57,042 nt of DNA from NCBI GenBank assembly GCA_028281865.1, contig JANQJB010000111.1, positions 1 through 57,042 of the forward strand, read 5' to 3'. Positions 44,858 through 54,374 of the stretch are shown piece by piece (the first letter of the stretch is position 1; the number at the start of each line of letters is the position of its first letter). The notes beneath the pieces are model-generated. The model searched no databases. It was not told the DNA's origin and was given only the letters and a program-made list of their open reading frames with translations. The DNA comes from Marinagarivorans sp. GTDB taxonomy: Bacteria; Pseudomonadota; Gammaproteobacteria; Pseudomonadales; Cellvibrionaceae. The position numbers were made by a program, and so were the translations under genes.

Positions 44858-45613
44858 TTATAGCGAATCATATTTTTCTCCATCTATGACAACGCATACT
44901 GATAAAAGGTACCAAGTATCGTCGATTAACCCGAGTCCGTATTCGTATTCATCCGATAAGTCAATACCTCCCATTAAACGCGTATGTTTTGTTTTAATGA
45001 GCGAACGGTCTTTTGTTGCAATAACTTCGATAATTTTTTCATTGCTCGGATCGTGATTGGGCTCACTGCCGAATGCAATAGGTTGTCTTAGAAAGTTTGG
45101 AGGACAATATTTTGATATTATTTCATCATATTTTTGTTCTGTAATATGTATGTTTTCTTGTCCTTTATCAGAAGTATCCTTAGATCGCTCATACGCTTCA
45201 GTATTCCAGTCAAAATAGTCTTTAATAAAATTTGCTACCTTTTCCTTCAATAGTTCTCTTGTATCATCTGAAACGCTAGGGTCGTCTTCGAGCTTCTCTT
45301 CGGCTTCTGGATAGATAAAATCAGTGTTGAAGTGCCAGGAATCTTTTTCTTTGTAGAAATGCATTGTGGCAGTAGTCCATACATCATTGTTCTTTGCCAT
45401 TGTGACGTATAGCTCTTCACATAATGCTCTTAATTTTTCGCTTAATTTCGCCTTGTCATCGCTGTTAGAGTTCTTTAAAGCACAGTTCATTGCATGGCCA
45501 TCACAATCAATTGTCAATTTTCCCTCACTCCAAGAGCTCGGTGAGCAATGAATGCTCTCTGATATTAGAGAATTAATTATTTCGTTGTACTGTTGTAGTT
45601 TATTTTCTGACAT
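44858..45613 (-). CDS. Immunity-like protein (YezG/DUF600 and NTF2-like halves)
   Basis: A 251-aa acidic cytoplasmic protein. The first half (LRALCEELYVTMAKNNDVWTTATM then FYKEKDSWHFNTDFIYP) resembles YezG/DUF600 immunity proteins that pair with polymorphic toxins. The second half (TKHTRLMGGIDLSDEYEYGLGLIDDTWYLLSV) looks like an NTF2-like immunity fold. Both resemblances are from memory and moderate. No cognate toxin gene is adjacent: neighbours are a HAD phosphatase and an SDR. It would be an orphan immunity gene. Confidence 0.5.
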   Translation of the reverse strand: MSENKLQQYNEIINSLISESIHCSPSSWSEGKLTIDCDGHAMNCALKNSNSDDKAKLSEKLRALCEELYVTMAKNNDVWTTATMHFYKEKDSWHFNTDFIYPEAEEKLEDDPSVSDDTRELLKEKVANFIKDYFDWNTEAYERSKDTSDKGQENIHITEQKYDEIISKYCPPNFLRQPIAFGSEPNHDPSNEKIIEVIATKDRSLIKTKHTRLMGGIDLSDEYEYGLGLIDDTWYLLSVCVVIDGEKYDSL

Positions 45614-45734
45614 TTGTTGCTCCTGTATTTACGTTGCGCTGTAATTGGAGTTTTTTTTCTTCATGACTATTCCTAATAAGAAACATCTCGCGTTTGATGC
45701 GCTGTTTGCGATGATTAGTTGTTAGGCTTTATTG

Positions 45735-46409
45735 TTAATATAAAGCCTCTTGGCCAAACGCATGATAGATACCACTTTCAATAGCGTTGTCAATTACCGT
45801 AATAACAGCGATAGCACCTTGTTCAGCTGTATGCTCTGCATCACTCGAGCCTGAGTCAGTTTGCAGTAAGCCTGGATTGATTGAAAGTACCACCGCGTTA
45901 GCTAATTCAGAATCGTTCGCTAAGCAAAGCGAAAGCATATTTTGAGCCGCTTTTGCGATGCGATAAGCGTAGGAAAAATCTCGGCCTTTGAAATCGCCGC
46001 GAAGAGTCTGGGTGATTGAGCCTAGCCTGGACGTGATATTCACGATTTTTGTATTTTTTAGATAGCTCCTTGCACCCGCAATAACTCGCAAAGCCGATAC
46101 ACAGTGGAGATCAACTTGCTGTAAGACTTCATCAGGTTCTATATTGGAGATATTATTACCAAAACTACCTGTGCCCGCATTATTAATGAGAACATCGATG
46201 TTAACGATACTGAGTGTTTTTAAAAAAGCTTTAAGTTTTTGGGTAAAGTCGATAGCTGTTATATCAGCTGATAAATGATGAAAGTTTTTTGCTTGAATCT
46301 CAGTTGCTGTACGAGAAATTCCTATTACAAGATTTTCCTTCTGAGTAAACTGTTTGGCGAGTTGGTAACCCAGTCCTTTCGATGTGCCTGTGATGAGTAT
46401 TACGTTCAT
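45735..46409 (-). CDS. Short-chain dehydrogenase/reductase
   Basis: A 224-aa SDR with Rossmann motif TGTSKGLGYQ at about 7-16, NNAG at about 83, catalytic Ser in NITSRLGS and the YxxxK motif in SYAYRIAKAA. Substrate and cofactor are not deducible. It resembles small SDRs found singly in accessory regions. The sequence GCCTAAC lies seven bases after its stop on the minus strand. Confidence 0.85.
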   Translation of the reverse strand: MNVILITGTSKGLGYQLAKQFTQKENLVIGISRTATEIQAKNFHHLSADITAIDFTQKLKAFLKTLSIVNIDVLINNAGTGSFGNNISNIEPDEVLQQVDLHCVSALRVIAGARSYLKNTKIVNITSRLGSITQTLRGDFKGRDFSYAYRIAKAAQNMLSLCLANDSELANAVVLSINPGLLQTDSGSSDAEHTAEQGAIAVITVIDNAIESGIYHAFGQEALY

Positions 46410-46506
46410 GGCTTTATATCTTAGATAACAGGTCTATTGTGGGCGTATAAAAGTGGAGCTTTTTCAATTCCATGTTGTAGACAGTACAAGGGTTAATCAA
46501 AGGTTC

Positions 46507-46932
46507 CTATCTGTTTTTGCTAAACACAATCTGTTTTTTGGATTTTACATAGCCCAAATTTTGATAAAACTTATGAGCTTCTTCGCGAGTTTCATTGGCT
46601 CTGACCCTGATGACTTTAGTGTAACTTCTCAACCACTTTTCTGCGGTACTGACTAAGCCTTTACCAATACCTTTACCCCTAGCACTTTCATTTACGACTA
46701 AACTTACAAGCTCTCCGGTTACGCCTTCTGCTAAGCGAGCATCCAATATTGCTGATATACAACCAACGACTTTACCCGATAATTCTGCAACAAATATTTC
46801 CCCATTTCTGGCTCGTACAGATTCTACATTATCAGTTAAGCTTTTTGCCGTATGCCTATAACCGAGCTGAGACATCAGCTGAACAATTATAGGTAAATCT
46901 TCTTGTTTTAACTTTCTATATATCGGTTTCAT
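46507..46932 (-). CDS. GNAT-family N-acetyltransferase
   Basis: A 141-aa GNAT protein. Motif A VNESARGKGIGKGLVSTAEKWLR includes the acetyl-CoA loop (R/Q-x-x-G-x-G/A); NETREEAHKFYQNLGYVK is the motif B region. Substrate unknown; similar proteins acetylate amines or antibiotics. Its start overlaps the end of the upstream DinB gene by 17 bp, so they are probably one transcript. Confidence 0.85.
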   Translation of the reverse strand: MKPIYRKLKQEDLPIIVQLMSQLGYRHTAKSLTDNVESVRARNGEIFVAELSGKVVGCISAILDARLAEGVTGELVSLVVNESARGKGIGKGLVSTAEKWLRSYTKVIRVRANETREEAHKFYQNLGYVKSKKQIVFSKNR

Positions 46933-47464
46933 TTATATCTGGAATTTTATACAACAAATCGGTAACACCAATATCAATACCAAGTTGGGAGAACAGAGTA
47001 CTGATTTGTCCTCTATGATGCGTTTGATGATTAAATATATGGAGCATTAACAGCCCTGTATTTTTTACTAAGGGTATGCCCTTCATATTTTGAAATGCCA
47101 ATGGTTTCTCTAGGTCACTTCCATTTAATTCGTCGACAAATGCGATTATCGACATATCAATTTTCTTCCTCTGGTTTGTAAGCTCCTCAATGGAATCAAA
47201 TATAATCTCGTCGAGTGTATTGGGTTTGCTTAGCGAGCGAATGAAATCAAGCGATTTATTGTTTCTAAAGCCATTAGCAACACGTTGAAACCAAATGATA
47301 TCGCCTACCATGATATGGTTTAGCGTACCAATAATCGATTTAAAGTACGCGCCTTTATCGTTACTTAACTCATGTTCATCAAGGTGGTGGGCTGCTCGAT
47401 AAATATTGTCATTCATCCACTGGTTATATTCAGCCATTAATTTTAGATATTCTAACGCAGCCAT
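46916..47464 (-). CDS. DinB-family protein
   Basis: A 182-aa four-helix-bundle protein of the DinB/YfiT type. The metal-binding triad is suggested by the His of TLNHIMVGD and the two of NHQTHHRGQ. Many relatives are thiol transferases using bacillithiol or mycothiol; in gammaproteobacteria the thiol and role are unclear. The gene precedes and overlaps the GNAT gene. Confidence 0.8.
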   Translation of the reverse strand: MAALEYLKLMAEYNQWMNDNIYRAAHHLDEHELSNDKGAYFKSIIGTLNHIMVGDIIWFQRVANGFRNNKSLDFIRSLSKPNTLDEIIFDSIEELTNQRKKIDMSIIAFVDELNGSDLEKPLAFQNMKGIPLVKNTGLLMLHIFNHQTHHRGQISTLFSQLGIDIGVTDLLYKIPDINETDI

Positions 47465-47791
47465 ATTCTGTTCCTAGCTTGAATTGCGGGCAGGGTGGAG
47501 CACACTATGCGCTAAATTCTATCGTATCAGCGGGGAGACAATAAAGCCAAAAGGCGATGATCAATTTCTTGGCGAAGTGGCTCGGCAGGGTCACGAAAAG
47601 AATGTGGCGAAACGATTTGTGGGAGGCTTACAGTATTTGTAATTGGATTATAGAGGGTTCTGCTAGCGGAAATGGGCAGAGAAAAGGTTCTTGCTAAGTC
47701 GGAGAAACGGCCAAGTATTAAGCACTATTTTGCTAGATTTAAAAGCCTCGACTTTCGCCGAGGCTCATAAATAAGTAATAGATCTAGCGGA
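47465..47791. other. Intergenic stretch before DinB and after the PEP-CTERM gene
   Basis: 327 bp. It holds the terminator of the 47792 gene and a small plus-strand frame (47557-47697, 46 codons, MINFLAKWLGRVT...). That frame is not convincing as a gene: it has no good ribosome site and no recognised family. Confidence 0.4.
47739..47766 (-). terminator. Terminator of PEP-CTERM gene
   Basis: On the minus strand AGCCTCG pairs with CGAGGCT around GCGAAAGT, followed by TTTTAAAT. Confidence 0.8.
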
Positions 47792-48433
47792 TTAAGCGGC
47801 TTTCTTTTTTCTGGATAAGCCGAGGCCAGCTAGAACAAGTCCTAATAGCGCAATAGAATTTGGCTCAGAAACAGATACCGCCGCGAGTTTTGAGCGAACG
47901 TCATCAATGCCATAAGTATTATCGTTTACGCTTAAAGTGACTTGACTGAATACATCACCGCCTGTAGCTAAAAAGCCAACAAAAGTAGCTGCAGAGTTTG
48001 GCGCTGGTGCAGGGTTATACTGATTTACGCCATCAACTAAAAAGTTGATATTGCCAAAGTCGAGATCAGTAAAGTTTGCGCCCCAAGCCATCAAGCTATC
48101 ACCTGATGCTAACGATATATTCATATCATCATGAAATGAAGCTGAAGCCGTCGCCAATAAGTAATTAGAGCCGCCGGAAGTCGTATTGCGTGCACCAAAT
48201 GTATGTGGGGTATCAGCAATGGCGATTTGCGAGCTAGGCGTTGAGTCATAATAGAAGTCGTTAATGGTTGCTGACGTTCCGTAACTGCCGGTCGCAACTG
48301 CCTCAAAGTCTTCTAAGTCATGCGCGCCGACAGCATTAATAAAACTCACCTCATCGGTGAATAGCATAAGCCCCGCGTTAGCTAGACCAGAACTTAGTAA
48401 TGCAATGGTACCCAAAAGCATTCTGATTTTCAT
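47792..48433 (-). CDS. PEP-CTERM sorting-signal protein
   Basis: A 213-aa exported protein with signal peptide MKIRMLLGTIALLSSGLANA and a C-terminal anchor SEPNSIALLGLVLAGLGLSRKKKA, which fits the PEP-CTERM pattern (motif SEPN, hydrophobic helix, basic tail). Such proteins are sorted by an exosortase, not visible here. The body is beta-rich, possibly a jellyroll or lectin-like fold. ATG 48433 is chosen over a far upstream in-frame ATG because the signal peptide starts there and GGAG lies before it. Confidence 0.8.
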   Translation of the reverse strand: MKIRMLLGTIALLSSGLANAGLMLFTDEVSFINAVGAHDLEDFEAVATGSYGTSATINDFYYDSTPSSQIAIADTPHTFGARNTTSGGSNYLLATASASFHDDMNISLASGDSLMAWGANFTDLDFGNINFLVDGVNQYNPAPAPNSAATFVGFLATGGDVFSQVTLSVNDNTYGIDDVRSKLAAVSVSEPNSIALLGLVLAGLGLSRKKKAA

Positions 48434-48659
48434 AATAGTGTTCGCTCCGTTTTTGATATAAAAATTCATTCCTATATTCCAGATAAATACAAGAACATCC
48501 ACTGAAAAGCAAAAATGATGCCCTTCATATATCTTATTGATTTATATGGTGATTTTGCAATTTTTTGTTTGATGGCGTGCCAGGCTGTAAAAAAAGCTGA
48601 CGTCCTCACGTGGAGTATCTAGCGCTGAATCGTGTAGAGCTAATGATTTCTGCGCTTAT

Positions 48660-49073
48660 TCAGGCAGATAACAATATGATTAGGCTGGCTATTTTTTCCG
48701 TATCTATGTAACTAGAATTTTTGCTATCTCCGCATGCAGCGTTGCTTGAATGATAGTTGCTGTCAATTCCCGAGCCATCAGTCACTGTAACAAAATATGT
48801 TACTCCGTCATTAATACATGACAGGCCATCTTCAGTGACCATAAGATTTGCCATGAATTTTCTTGCAGACTCGTTGATCGTATCTCTAGAGTAATCGTAA
48901 GTCTGATATCTAACCGTGGCGTTACCATTATCCTGGACGATAACAATACGCTCAGAGTCTGCCTTCCATAAGCTGATCTCGCTATTTCCTCCCCACAAGT
49001 TATTATTGAGGCCTACTTCCACATTACAAGACACCAAGCACAAAAGAACCATAAATAAAGTTATTACCTTCAT
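48660..49073 (-). CDS. Small lipoprotein of unknown function
   Basis: A 137-aa lipoprotein: MKVITLFMVLLCLVSCNVEV, lipid Cys at about 16. ATG 49073 is chosen over upstream in-frame starts; AGGA lies seven bases before it. The mature part contains two Cys (SCIND and AACGD) that may form a disulfide. Family not recognised. It is located in a row of unrelated minus-strand accessory genes. Confidence 0.65.
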   Translation of the reverse strand: MKVITLFMVLLCLVSCNVEVGLNNNLWGGNSEISLWKADSERIVIVQDNGNATVRYQTYDYSRDTINESARKFMANLMVTEDGLSCINDGVTYFVTVTDGSGIDSNYHSSNAACGDSKNSSYIDTEKIASLIILLSA

Positions 49074-49261
49074 AAATCTGTCCTCTCTTAGTTGCTTGAG
49101 ACCATGAAGTTTAGACATTACCCTATATGTATACTCGCGTCTGTTAAAAATTGTAATATTTGAGGTCAACATAGTGGCAATGTAAATAAATGGTGGCAAC
49201 GTAAATAACGCGATCTCGTAATGTTAGTTCCGCGCTTTTTGTGCGCATATTAGCTGCGTTG

Positions 49262-49897
49262 CTATAAGCCAATACACGTCATTACTTTATCAATTTGTTT
49301 ATAGTAATTAATATTAGGTTGGTGTTTTATTTTGCTGCCCACTAAAACGAAATTGAAGCCAAGTTGTTCGCATGCCTTTTTATCCCAGCTTCCGTCACCA
49401 AAATATGTGAACGAGCAGGCTGCCTCTTTAATTGCTCTGGATGCAGCAATTTTCATAATTTCTTCTCTTTTAAAATGATCATTCGAAGATGCAATAGGAA
49501 TGCCCGAAAAATCTATGCCAGCTGCCAATAGCTTTAATGTTGCTGTTTCTTGCGAACCTCCGGTAGCAAAAGAAAGCGCTATATAATCAAGAGACTTCAA
49601 ATGCTGCAAAAACAACGAAGCTCCTGCAATTTCTCGAACCGGGTTTAGAATAATTTTCTCTTTAATTTTTTGGATAAAAACACTTTTAACTTCTTTACAT
49701 ATTGCTTGCTTATCAGATATTCCTTTCGATTCAAGGATTTCATTTAATATTCCTGCATCTGTAACATTCGCATAAGTTGACCAATCAGAATTGATATCAA
49801 CTCCAACCACCTCTTTAACAGCACTAATAAAACACTCTGAATCCAAATCGTATGACTGAACCAGAGTGCCATCTATATCGAACATTATATGGTGCAA
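49262..49897 (-). CDS. HAD-family hydrolase
   Basis: A 211-aa HAD protein: nucleophile motif FDIDGTLVQS near the N-terminus, SFATGGSQETA for motif II, and YFGDGSWDKKA for motif IV. It resembles phosphoglycolate-phosphatase-like members. A TTG start at 49897 is chosen since AAAGGAAG lies about eight bases upstream; ATG 49885 is an alternative four codons later. Far upstream in-frame codons to 50074 encode no recognisable domain and are left out. Confidence 0.8.
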   Translation of the reverse strand: MHHIMFDIDGTLVQSYDLDSECFISAVKEVVGVDINSDWSTYANVTDAGILNEILESKGISDKQAICKEVKSVFIQKIKEKIILNPVREIAGASLFLQHLKSLDYIALSFATGGSQETATLKLLAAGIDFSGIPIASSNDHFKREEIMKIAASRAIKEAACSFTYFGDGSWDKKACEQLGFNFVLVGSKIKHQPNINYYKQIDKVMTCIGL

Positions 49898-50107
49898 CGT
49901 AGAACTTCCTTTGACTGATAACCTTGTAATAGTCGTTGAGCAATTATAAACGTTGCGAGAACTTGTTGCTGGAAGAGGCGCTTTTCGGCTTAGGCAATAG
50001 AGTGGTTTAATGCGTCTAGAGATATGCTTCGGTACAGATATAAAGGTCGCTATTTTATTTCGGCGACTTGGCATTTACCGACCAAGTCGCCTGAGTGCAG
50101 CTAAAGC

Positions 50108-51472
50108 TTAGGCGAGAGCAGAGCAGGGCCCATCGGCTGCGCCGCCTGCTGCAGTAGAATTACCAAATTTATTAACGTCGTAACCAAATTGACGCATAAA
50201 CGTTACATGGATGTTATGCAGTTTTTCACCTTTAACATCCACGAAGCGATTGGTCTTCCATTGGTTTAACCCTTTGCCGCCCATGATCATCCAGTTCATA
50301 TTTTTATGGCAGTGACAATCGGGTTTCGATATGTCGCAGGAGTACATTATCAACGTGTTATCGAGCATACTTCCCGAGCCGTCGGGCTCCGGTGTTTCGG
50401 ACAGCGTTTTTAGCATGCGAGCGGTAAGATCGACGTAATGCTTGTCAACTCGGGTATGCAGCGCGTTCGCTTGCGGAGTACCAAAGCTTTCAGTATGCGT
50501 AATACTGTGGTGTGTTTTCGTACCATAGGCTTCAGTATGCTCTGGCATCCAGTCGTAAATCATATCGGTGGCTGACTTGCGTGTAGCATAGGTTGCGACA
50601 TTGGTGAGACCGCAGATAAATGCCTGCGCGACTAAATCAAGAATTAACTCCGCTTCTTTAGGACCGTTATCCAGGCTGCCGGCAGTATTGGGTATGTAAC
50701 AGCCTTCTGAACTGCTGCCATTACCGGCGCTGAGCTCGATCCTTTTCTCCAGGTCGCGAATGGAATCCAGGTGTTTCTCTAACGTTAATTTATCGTCGCC
50801 GACGAGTTCTTTTTTCATCAGCGCAATTTGCCCCATGATACCGTCGAGGACGCGCATTTCTCGGGCAATTTGTTCTGGATCAGCACCGGCGGGGTTACCT
50901 CCGCCCATGGAGGCTCCCGGCGTTTGGCCTTTAAAGAGCTTATCAAAAATCGCTTGTCCACCATTGATAGCTTTCAACGGCGTATTAGGGGCTGCGTAAA
51001 CAATGGCTCTATTGTTACGAAAGCCGGCTTCCAGGCTGGTAAAAGGCACGCTGCCGCTGACTTTATCCGCGATGAACTGATCGACAGAGCGCGCTGATGA
51101 ACCCGCATCGGGGTTCGACGGGTTCGTGTTGCTACCCGTTAGCATGGTGGGTTGGCCCAACTTGTGCGCTCGAGTATTGCGCGCGGCGGTATTATTTAAG
51201 CCTTTTATAGCGACAATTTGGTCTGCGTAGGGCTCAAGTGCTGCATGAGATTTACTAAAATTAATCGAGCCATCCGCGTTAGCCGTGGACCAGCCTCTCT
51301 GCCAAAAACCGCCGGGTTGATACATGCAGAAAAAACGTTTTGGGCCCTTTTGGCCGGTTTGGGCATAGACACGGTTAAGTGGGTAGGCCATCGTAAGTAG
51401 ACCGGCGGTCGATAACTTAGCGAATACGCGGCGACTAACAGGAAGGTCTTTTGAGAATTTTGACTTTTGCAT
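50108..51472 (-). CDS. DUF1552 protein with Tat-type signal
   Basis: A 454-aa exported protein. Signal SRRVFAKLSTAGLLTMAYPL fits a Tat motif (SRRxFxK), cleaved near VYA. The body follows DUF1552: GPKRFFCMYQPGG near the start, HKLGQPTMLTG, SVDQFIAD, LEKHLDSIRDLEKRIE at about 240, and THTESFG. DUF1552 is a family of exported proteins mostly known from planctomycetes and myxobacteria, with no established function. Its ATG is five bases after the stop of the CxxCH lipoprotein gene and overlaps its ribosome site, a coupled pair parallel to 17169-21611. Confidence 0.9.
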   Translation of the reverse strand: MQKSKFSKDLPVSRRVFAKLSTAGLLTMAYPLNRVYAQTGQKGPKRFFCMYQPGGFWQRGWSTANADGSINFSKSHAALEPYADQIVAIKGLNNTAARNTRAHKLGQPTMLTGSNTNPSNPDAGSSARSVDQFIADKVSGSVPFTSLEAGFRNNRAIVYAAPNTPLKAINGGQAIFDKLFKGQTPGASMGGGNPAGADPEQIAREMRVLDGIMGQIALMKKELVGDDKLTLEKHLDSIRDLEKRIELSAGNGSSSEGCYIPNTAGSLDNGPKEAELILDLVAQAFICGLTNVATYATRKSATDMIYDWMPEHTEAYGTKTHHSITHTESFGTPQANALHTRVDKHYVDLTARMLKTLSETPEPDGSGSMLDNTLIMYSCDISKPDCHCHKNMNWMIMGGKGLNQWKTNRFVDVKGEKLHNIHVTFMRQFGYDVNKFGNSTAAGGAADGPCSALA

Positions 51473-51477
51473 GGCGA

Positions 51478-53394
51478 TTACTCCCCGAAAAACGCAGTTT
51501 GCTTTAATGTTTCAATAATCATCCGCTCGAGGCCGGCAAAACCTTCGGCACTATCGATCACGCCTTCTAATTCACAGTTCAAAGACTCGGGTTGCTCGAC
51601 CCTGTACGCGTAGGCCATCCAATGCTTGGCAGCGCAATAGCGCAGTTCTTTAGTATCGGCGACATAATTGAGTAGGTCGTCGACATCGGTAAATTCGTAT
51701 CTGCCGTCGTTTGTTGGAAGGATGCCGCTTGTCTCGATCGCTATGTTGCGATCGAAAGAGCGGACTTCTCCGTTTTTGTCATAGACTTCAAAAGCGAGGC
51801 CCATCGGGTCAAATAGTGCGTGGCACGAAGCACAAGCGGGGTTTTCGCGATGCACGCGCAATTGCTCGCGCAGGGATAAGCCGTTGACGGGCTCTGGAAA
51901 CATAACGTCGCCGGCGAAAACGGGCACTTCTCGGCAGAGCAGGTCCTCGACAAAAAACACTCCGCGGTTAATAGGCTCGGTGCGTGCCGATTGGCTAAAA
52001 TGTGCGGTCCAAGCGGTTTGCGTTAATATGCCGGTGCGCTGATTGTCGCCGATCAACTGGCCGGTATCCGCATCGCCAACCGCGGGTTCTGTAAACAGCC
52101 TTTCTAGGCTACCCTCGTCTCCCCAAGCGGTTTCGAGAATGAAGGTCAGCGCATCATCAACGTAAGATTGGCGGAGCTCGATGGCGAGATCATCGCGATT
52201 CCCGGTCGGGTTTTTAACCTTTAACCAGCGCGCTAAAAATTCACGAGAAAGATACTCGCGCGCTTCTGCTGTTGCTAATAAACGCTGAGCGTGAGCGATA
52301 AGCTGGTTGTTATTTAATTCGTTGGCCTTGGCCGCAGCCCATAGCGCATCATCGGGAATACTGCCGGTTAGCAAATAAGAAAGACGGCTGGCATTGGTAT
52401 AGGCTTCGGTAGTCGCCGGCGCTGCGCTGGAGCCTATGGCGGTGCTTGGGCGGTAAAGAAAGAAAGGCGATTGCAAAATCACTTCTATAGCATCTTGCAC
52501 ACCGTCAGCAAGTGAATCTGTTTTACCAGCATCGTAGACATCCAAAATGGGTTGTAGTATTTCGCTTTTTACCGGTATGCGGAATGCTCGCTCGGCCAGG
52601 CTTGCGATATAGGCTTCTGCACAGGAACTGTCGTCAATATCGCAACCAGTTTTAGTGGTGTAGTCGCTAATAAGATCTGCGGTAACTTGTTTGGCGAGCT
52701 TTGAATAAGACGCGGCGGTGTCGGTTACTACGCTCGCGGAATATAAAAATCCAACCTTGCGCTCCTCTCCTTGAAGTCCTTCGAGTGACGGCGTTTTATC
52801 GAGATTAAAAAGATCTTTGAGGCTCAGCACATATTCGGCGGGGCTCAAACGAACCAAACTCGGACGTTCAACGTGCTCGTCGGGTGAGCAAGTCAAATTA
52901 CTGCCGGAGAACAGCGTGGGGATTTTTCCGATATCGGTTCCCCAGGACAACATATACTGCGCCGTATTGACCGCACACTCACCGACACATTTTTCCGGGC
53001 CGTAGCTTTTTGGCATCGTCTCAGCAATATAGGCGACGAGCCCGTCAAAGTTGGTATGCTTTAAATTATCGGGGTCAATAAAGCTTGCACCCTGATTTTT
53101 TCCGGTACCATGACAAGTGTTACAGTTGTGCTCAATCCAAGCCTTCGCGCCGGCCAAAGCATCGCCGCCGACATCTACCGAGGATGCCGGTGTGCTACCT
53201 GGCTGGCTGGTGGATCCGCTAGATGAAGAATTGGAACCCACATTATCGGTGCCCGTGCACGCGGCAAGTGATAACAGCGCGCACACCAATACGAAAGTCC
53301 GCCATCCACGAAACTTATTAGACCGCCACGTCAGGCAACGAATAATCGATTTTGTAAGATGAGCTAGTTGAGTATTATTAAATTTATTTTTCAC
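51478..53394 (-). CDS. CxxCH lipoprotein, DUF1587-1595-1592-1588-1585
   Basis: A 638-aa protein with a lipobox (LSLAAC, lipid Cys 46) after a long N-region. A CNTCH cytochrome-like motif lies at 91-95. Domains then follow in the family's usual order: DUF1587 (RLSPAEYVLSLKDLF), DUF1595 (AIEVILQSPFFLYRPS), DUF1592 (ASRLSYLLTGSIPDDALW), DUF1588 (NPACASCHALFDPMGLAF) and DUF1585 (LRYCAAKHWMAYAYR). GTG 53394 is chosen: GAGGA lies 7 bp upstream. It has only a short Ser-rich linker (about 55-73), unlike the first module. Coupled to the DUF1552 gene. Haem binding at both CxxCH motifs is likely but unproved. Confidence 0.9.
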   Translation of the reverse strand: MKNKFNNTQLAHLTKSIIRCLTWRSNKFRGWRTFVLVCALLSLAACTGTDNVGSNSSSSGSTSQPGSTPASSVDVGGDALAGAKAWIEHNCNTCHGTGKNQGASFIDPDNLKHTNFDGLVAYIAETMPKSYGPEKCVGECAVNTAQYMLSWGTDIGKIPTLFSGSNLTCSPDEHVERPSLVRLSPAEYVLSLKDLFNLDKTPSLEGLQGEERKVGFLYSASVVTDTAASYSKLAKQVTADLISDYTTKTGCDIDDSSCAEAYIASLAERAFRIPVKSEILQPILDVYDAGKTDSLADGVQDAIEVILQSPFFLYRPSTAIGSSAAPATTEAYTNASRLSYLLTGSIPDDALWAAAKANELNNNQLIAHAQRLLATAEAREYLSREFLARWLKVKNPTGNRDDLAIELRQSYVDDALTFILETAWGDEGSLERLFTEPAVGDADTGQLIGDNQRTGILTQTAWTAHFSQSARTEPINRGVFFVEDLLCREVPVFAGDVMFPEPVNGLSLREQLRVHRENPACASCHALFDPMGLAFEVYDKNGEVRSFDRNIAIETSGILPTNDGRYEFTDVDDLLNYVADTKELRYCAAKHWMAYAYRVEQPESLNCELEGVIDSAEGFAGLERMIIETLKQTAFFGE

Positions 53395-54374
53395 AACGTA
53401 TTCCTCAATTCGCTGATACGTAAAAGCTATTAGAAAAAGGCCAACCAAGGGATGTAATCACCTTTGCGGCATTTATTTAAATGCCAGCTAACCGACCTTT
53501 TTTATGCTTGAATAAAGTCGGCACACTGTTTGTCCAGCAGATAAATGTGGTACGGGTCTTATCGGCTTTTTCTATACGCAGAAGAATTAAACGCAGAAAA
53601 ATTAAGATCTATGTATTTATTATTTTATTTTTTACCTTGCAATCCATGCTTTTTCGCACAGCGTTGGCGGTATGGCCTTCGATTTGCGCGATTTATATTG
53701 TGTTACCTAAAGTTTTGTAACTCTAGGTTTCGTTACCTTAGGTTTTATTACCGATGCCTCATTGATAAACGCGTACTCGATTATTTTTTTTATTTTCGAG
53801 CAACAGTTTAAAACTAGCATTTTTTCCGGCAGATTATCCAGGCAAAGTTTCTTATATTTTCGCCCGAAATAGGGCTTAATTAGCTATATCGCTGATATAT
53901 ATAAGCTTTTTAATGTATGGGTTATTTTATAATTGACTAAATTGAGACATCGCTCCCACTATCTCTATAAAATAATTAAATATTTTCAGTCGAGGGAAGG
54001 TTTTTTGAGGGAAGCAAGCGTAAATTTGGAATGATTTATCGAGAGGTAGAGAGAATTTTTCGACAACTTTTAGCTGTTTCGATCCTTTAACTCGGCTTTT
54101 AAAACAGAAAAACACAATGTGTACTCGTTAAAGTATGCGCTATTAAATTTCTAGACCATTGATGTCGCTTAAATTAATTTGTTACTTCTGCACACAACTA
54201 TCGAATTGCACGATAATGTATTTATTAAAAGTCGTTTTACCTCTATATAGAATGATTGGTATTTACACCTAAGATTCGTATTTACAAGTAAATAGCGTCG
54301 ATTATAATTCTCCCACTAAAACCAAAGTGACCTATTCTTCGAAAAAGTCCGACTCCATTTCAATTCTCTTTGCC

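Noticed and set aside
47557-47697. 46-codon plus-strand frame
   Set aside because: Poor ribosome spacing and no recognised family; lies between two minus-strand genes.
44190-49897. Chromosomal integron cassette array
   Set aside because: Only one GCCTAAC-like core is seen, most gene junctions lack attC symmetry, and two genes overlap by 17 bp, unlike cassettes.
53481-53811. Small frames in the AT-rich gap
   Set aside because: Overlap each other in different frames, have no ribosome sites and hydrophobic random composition.
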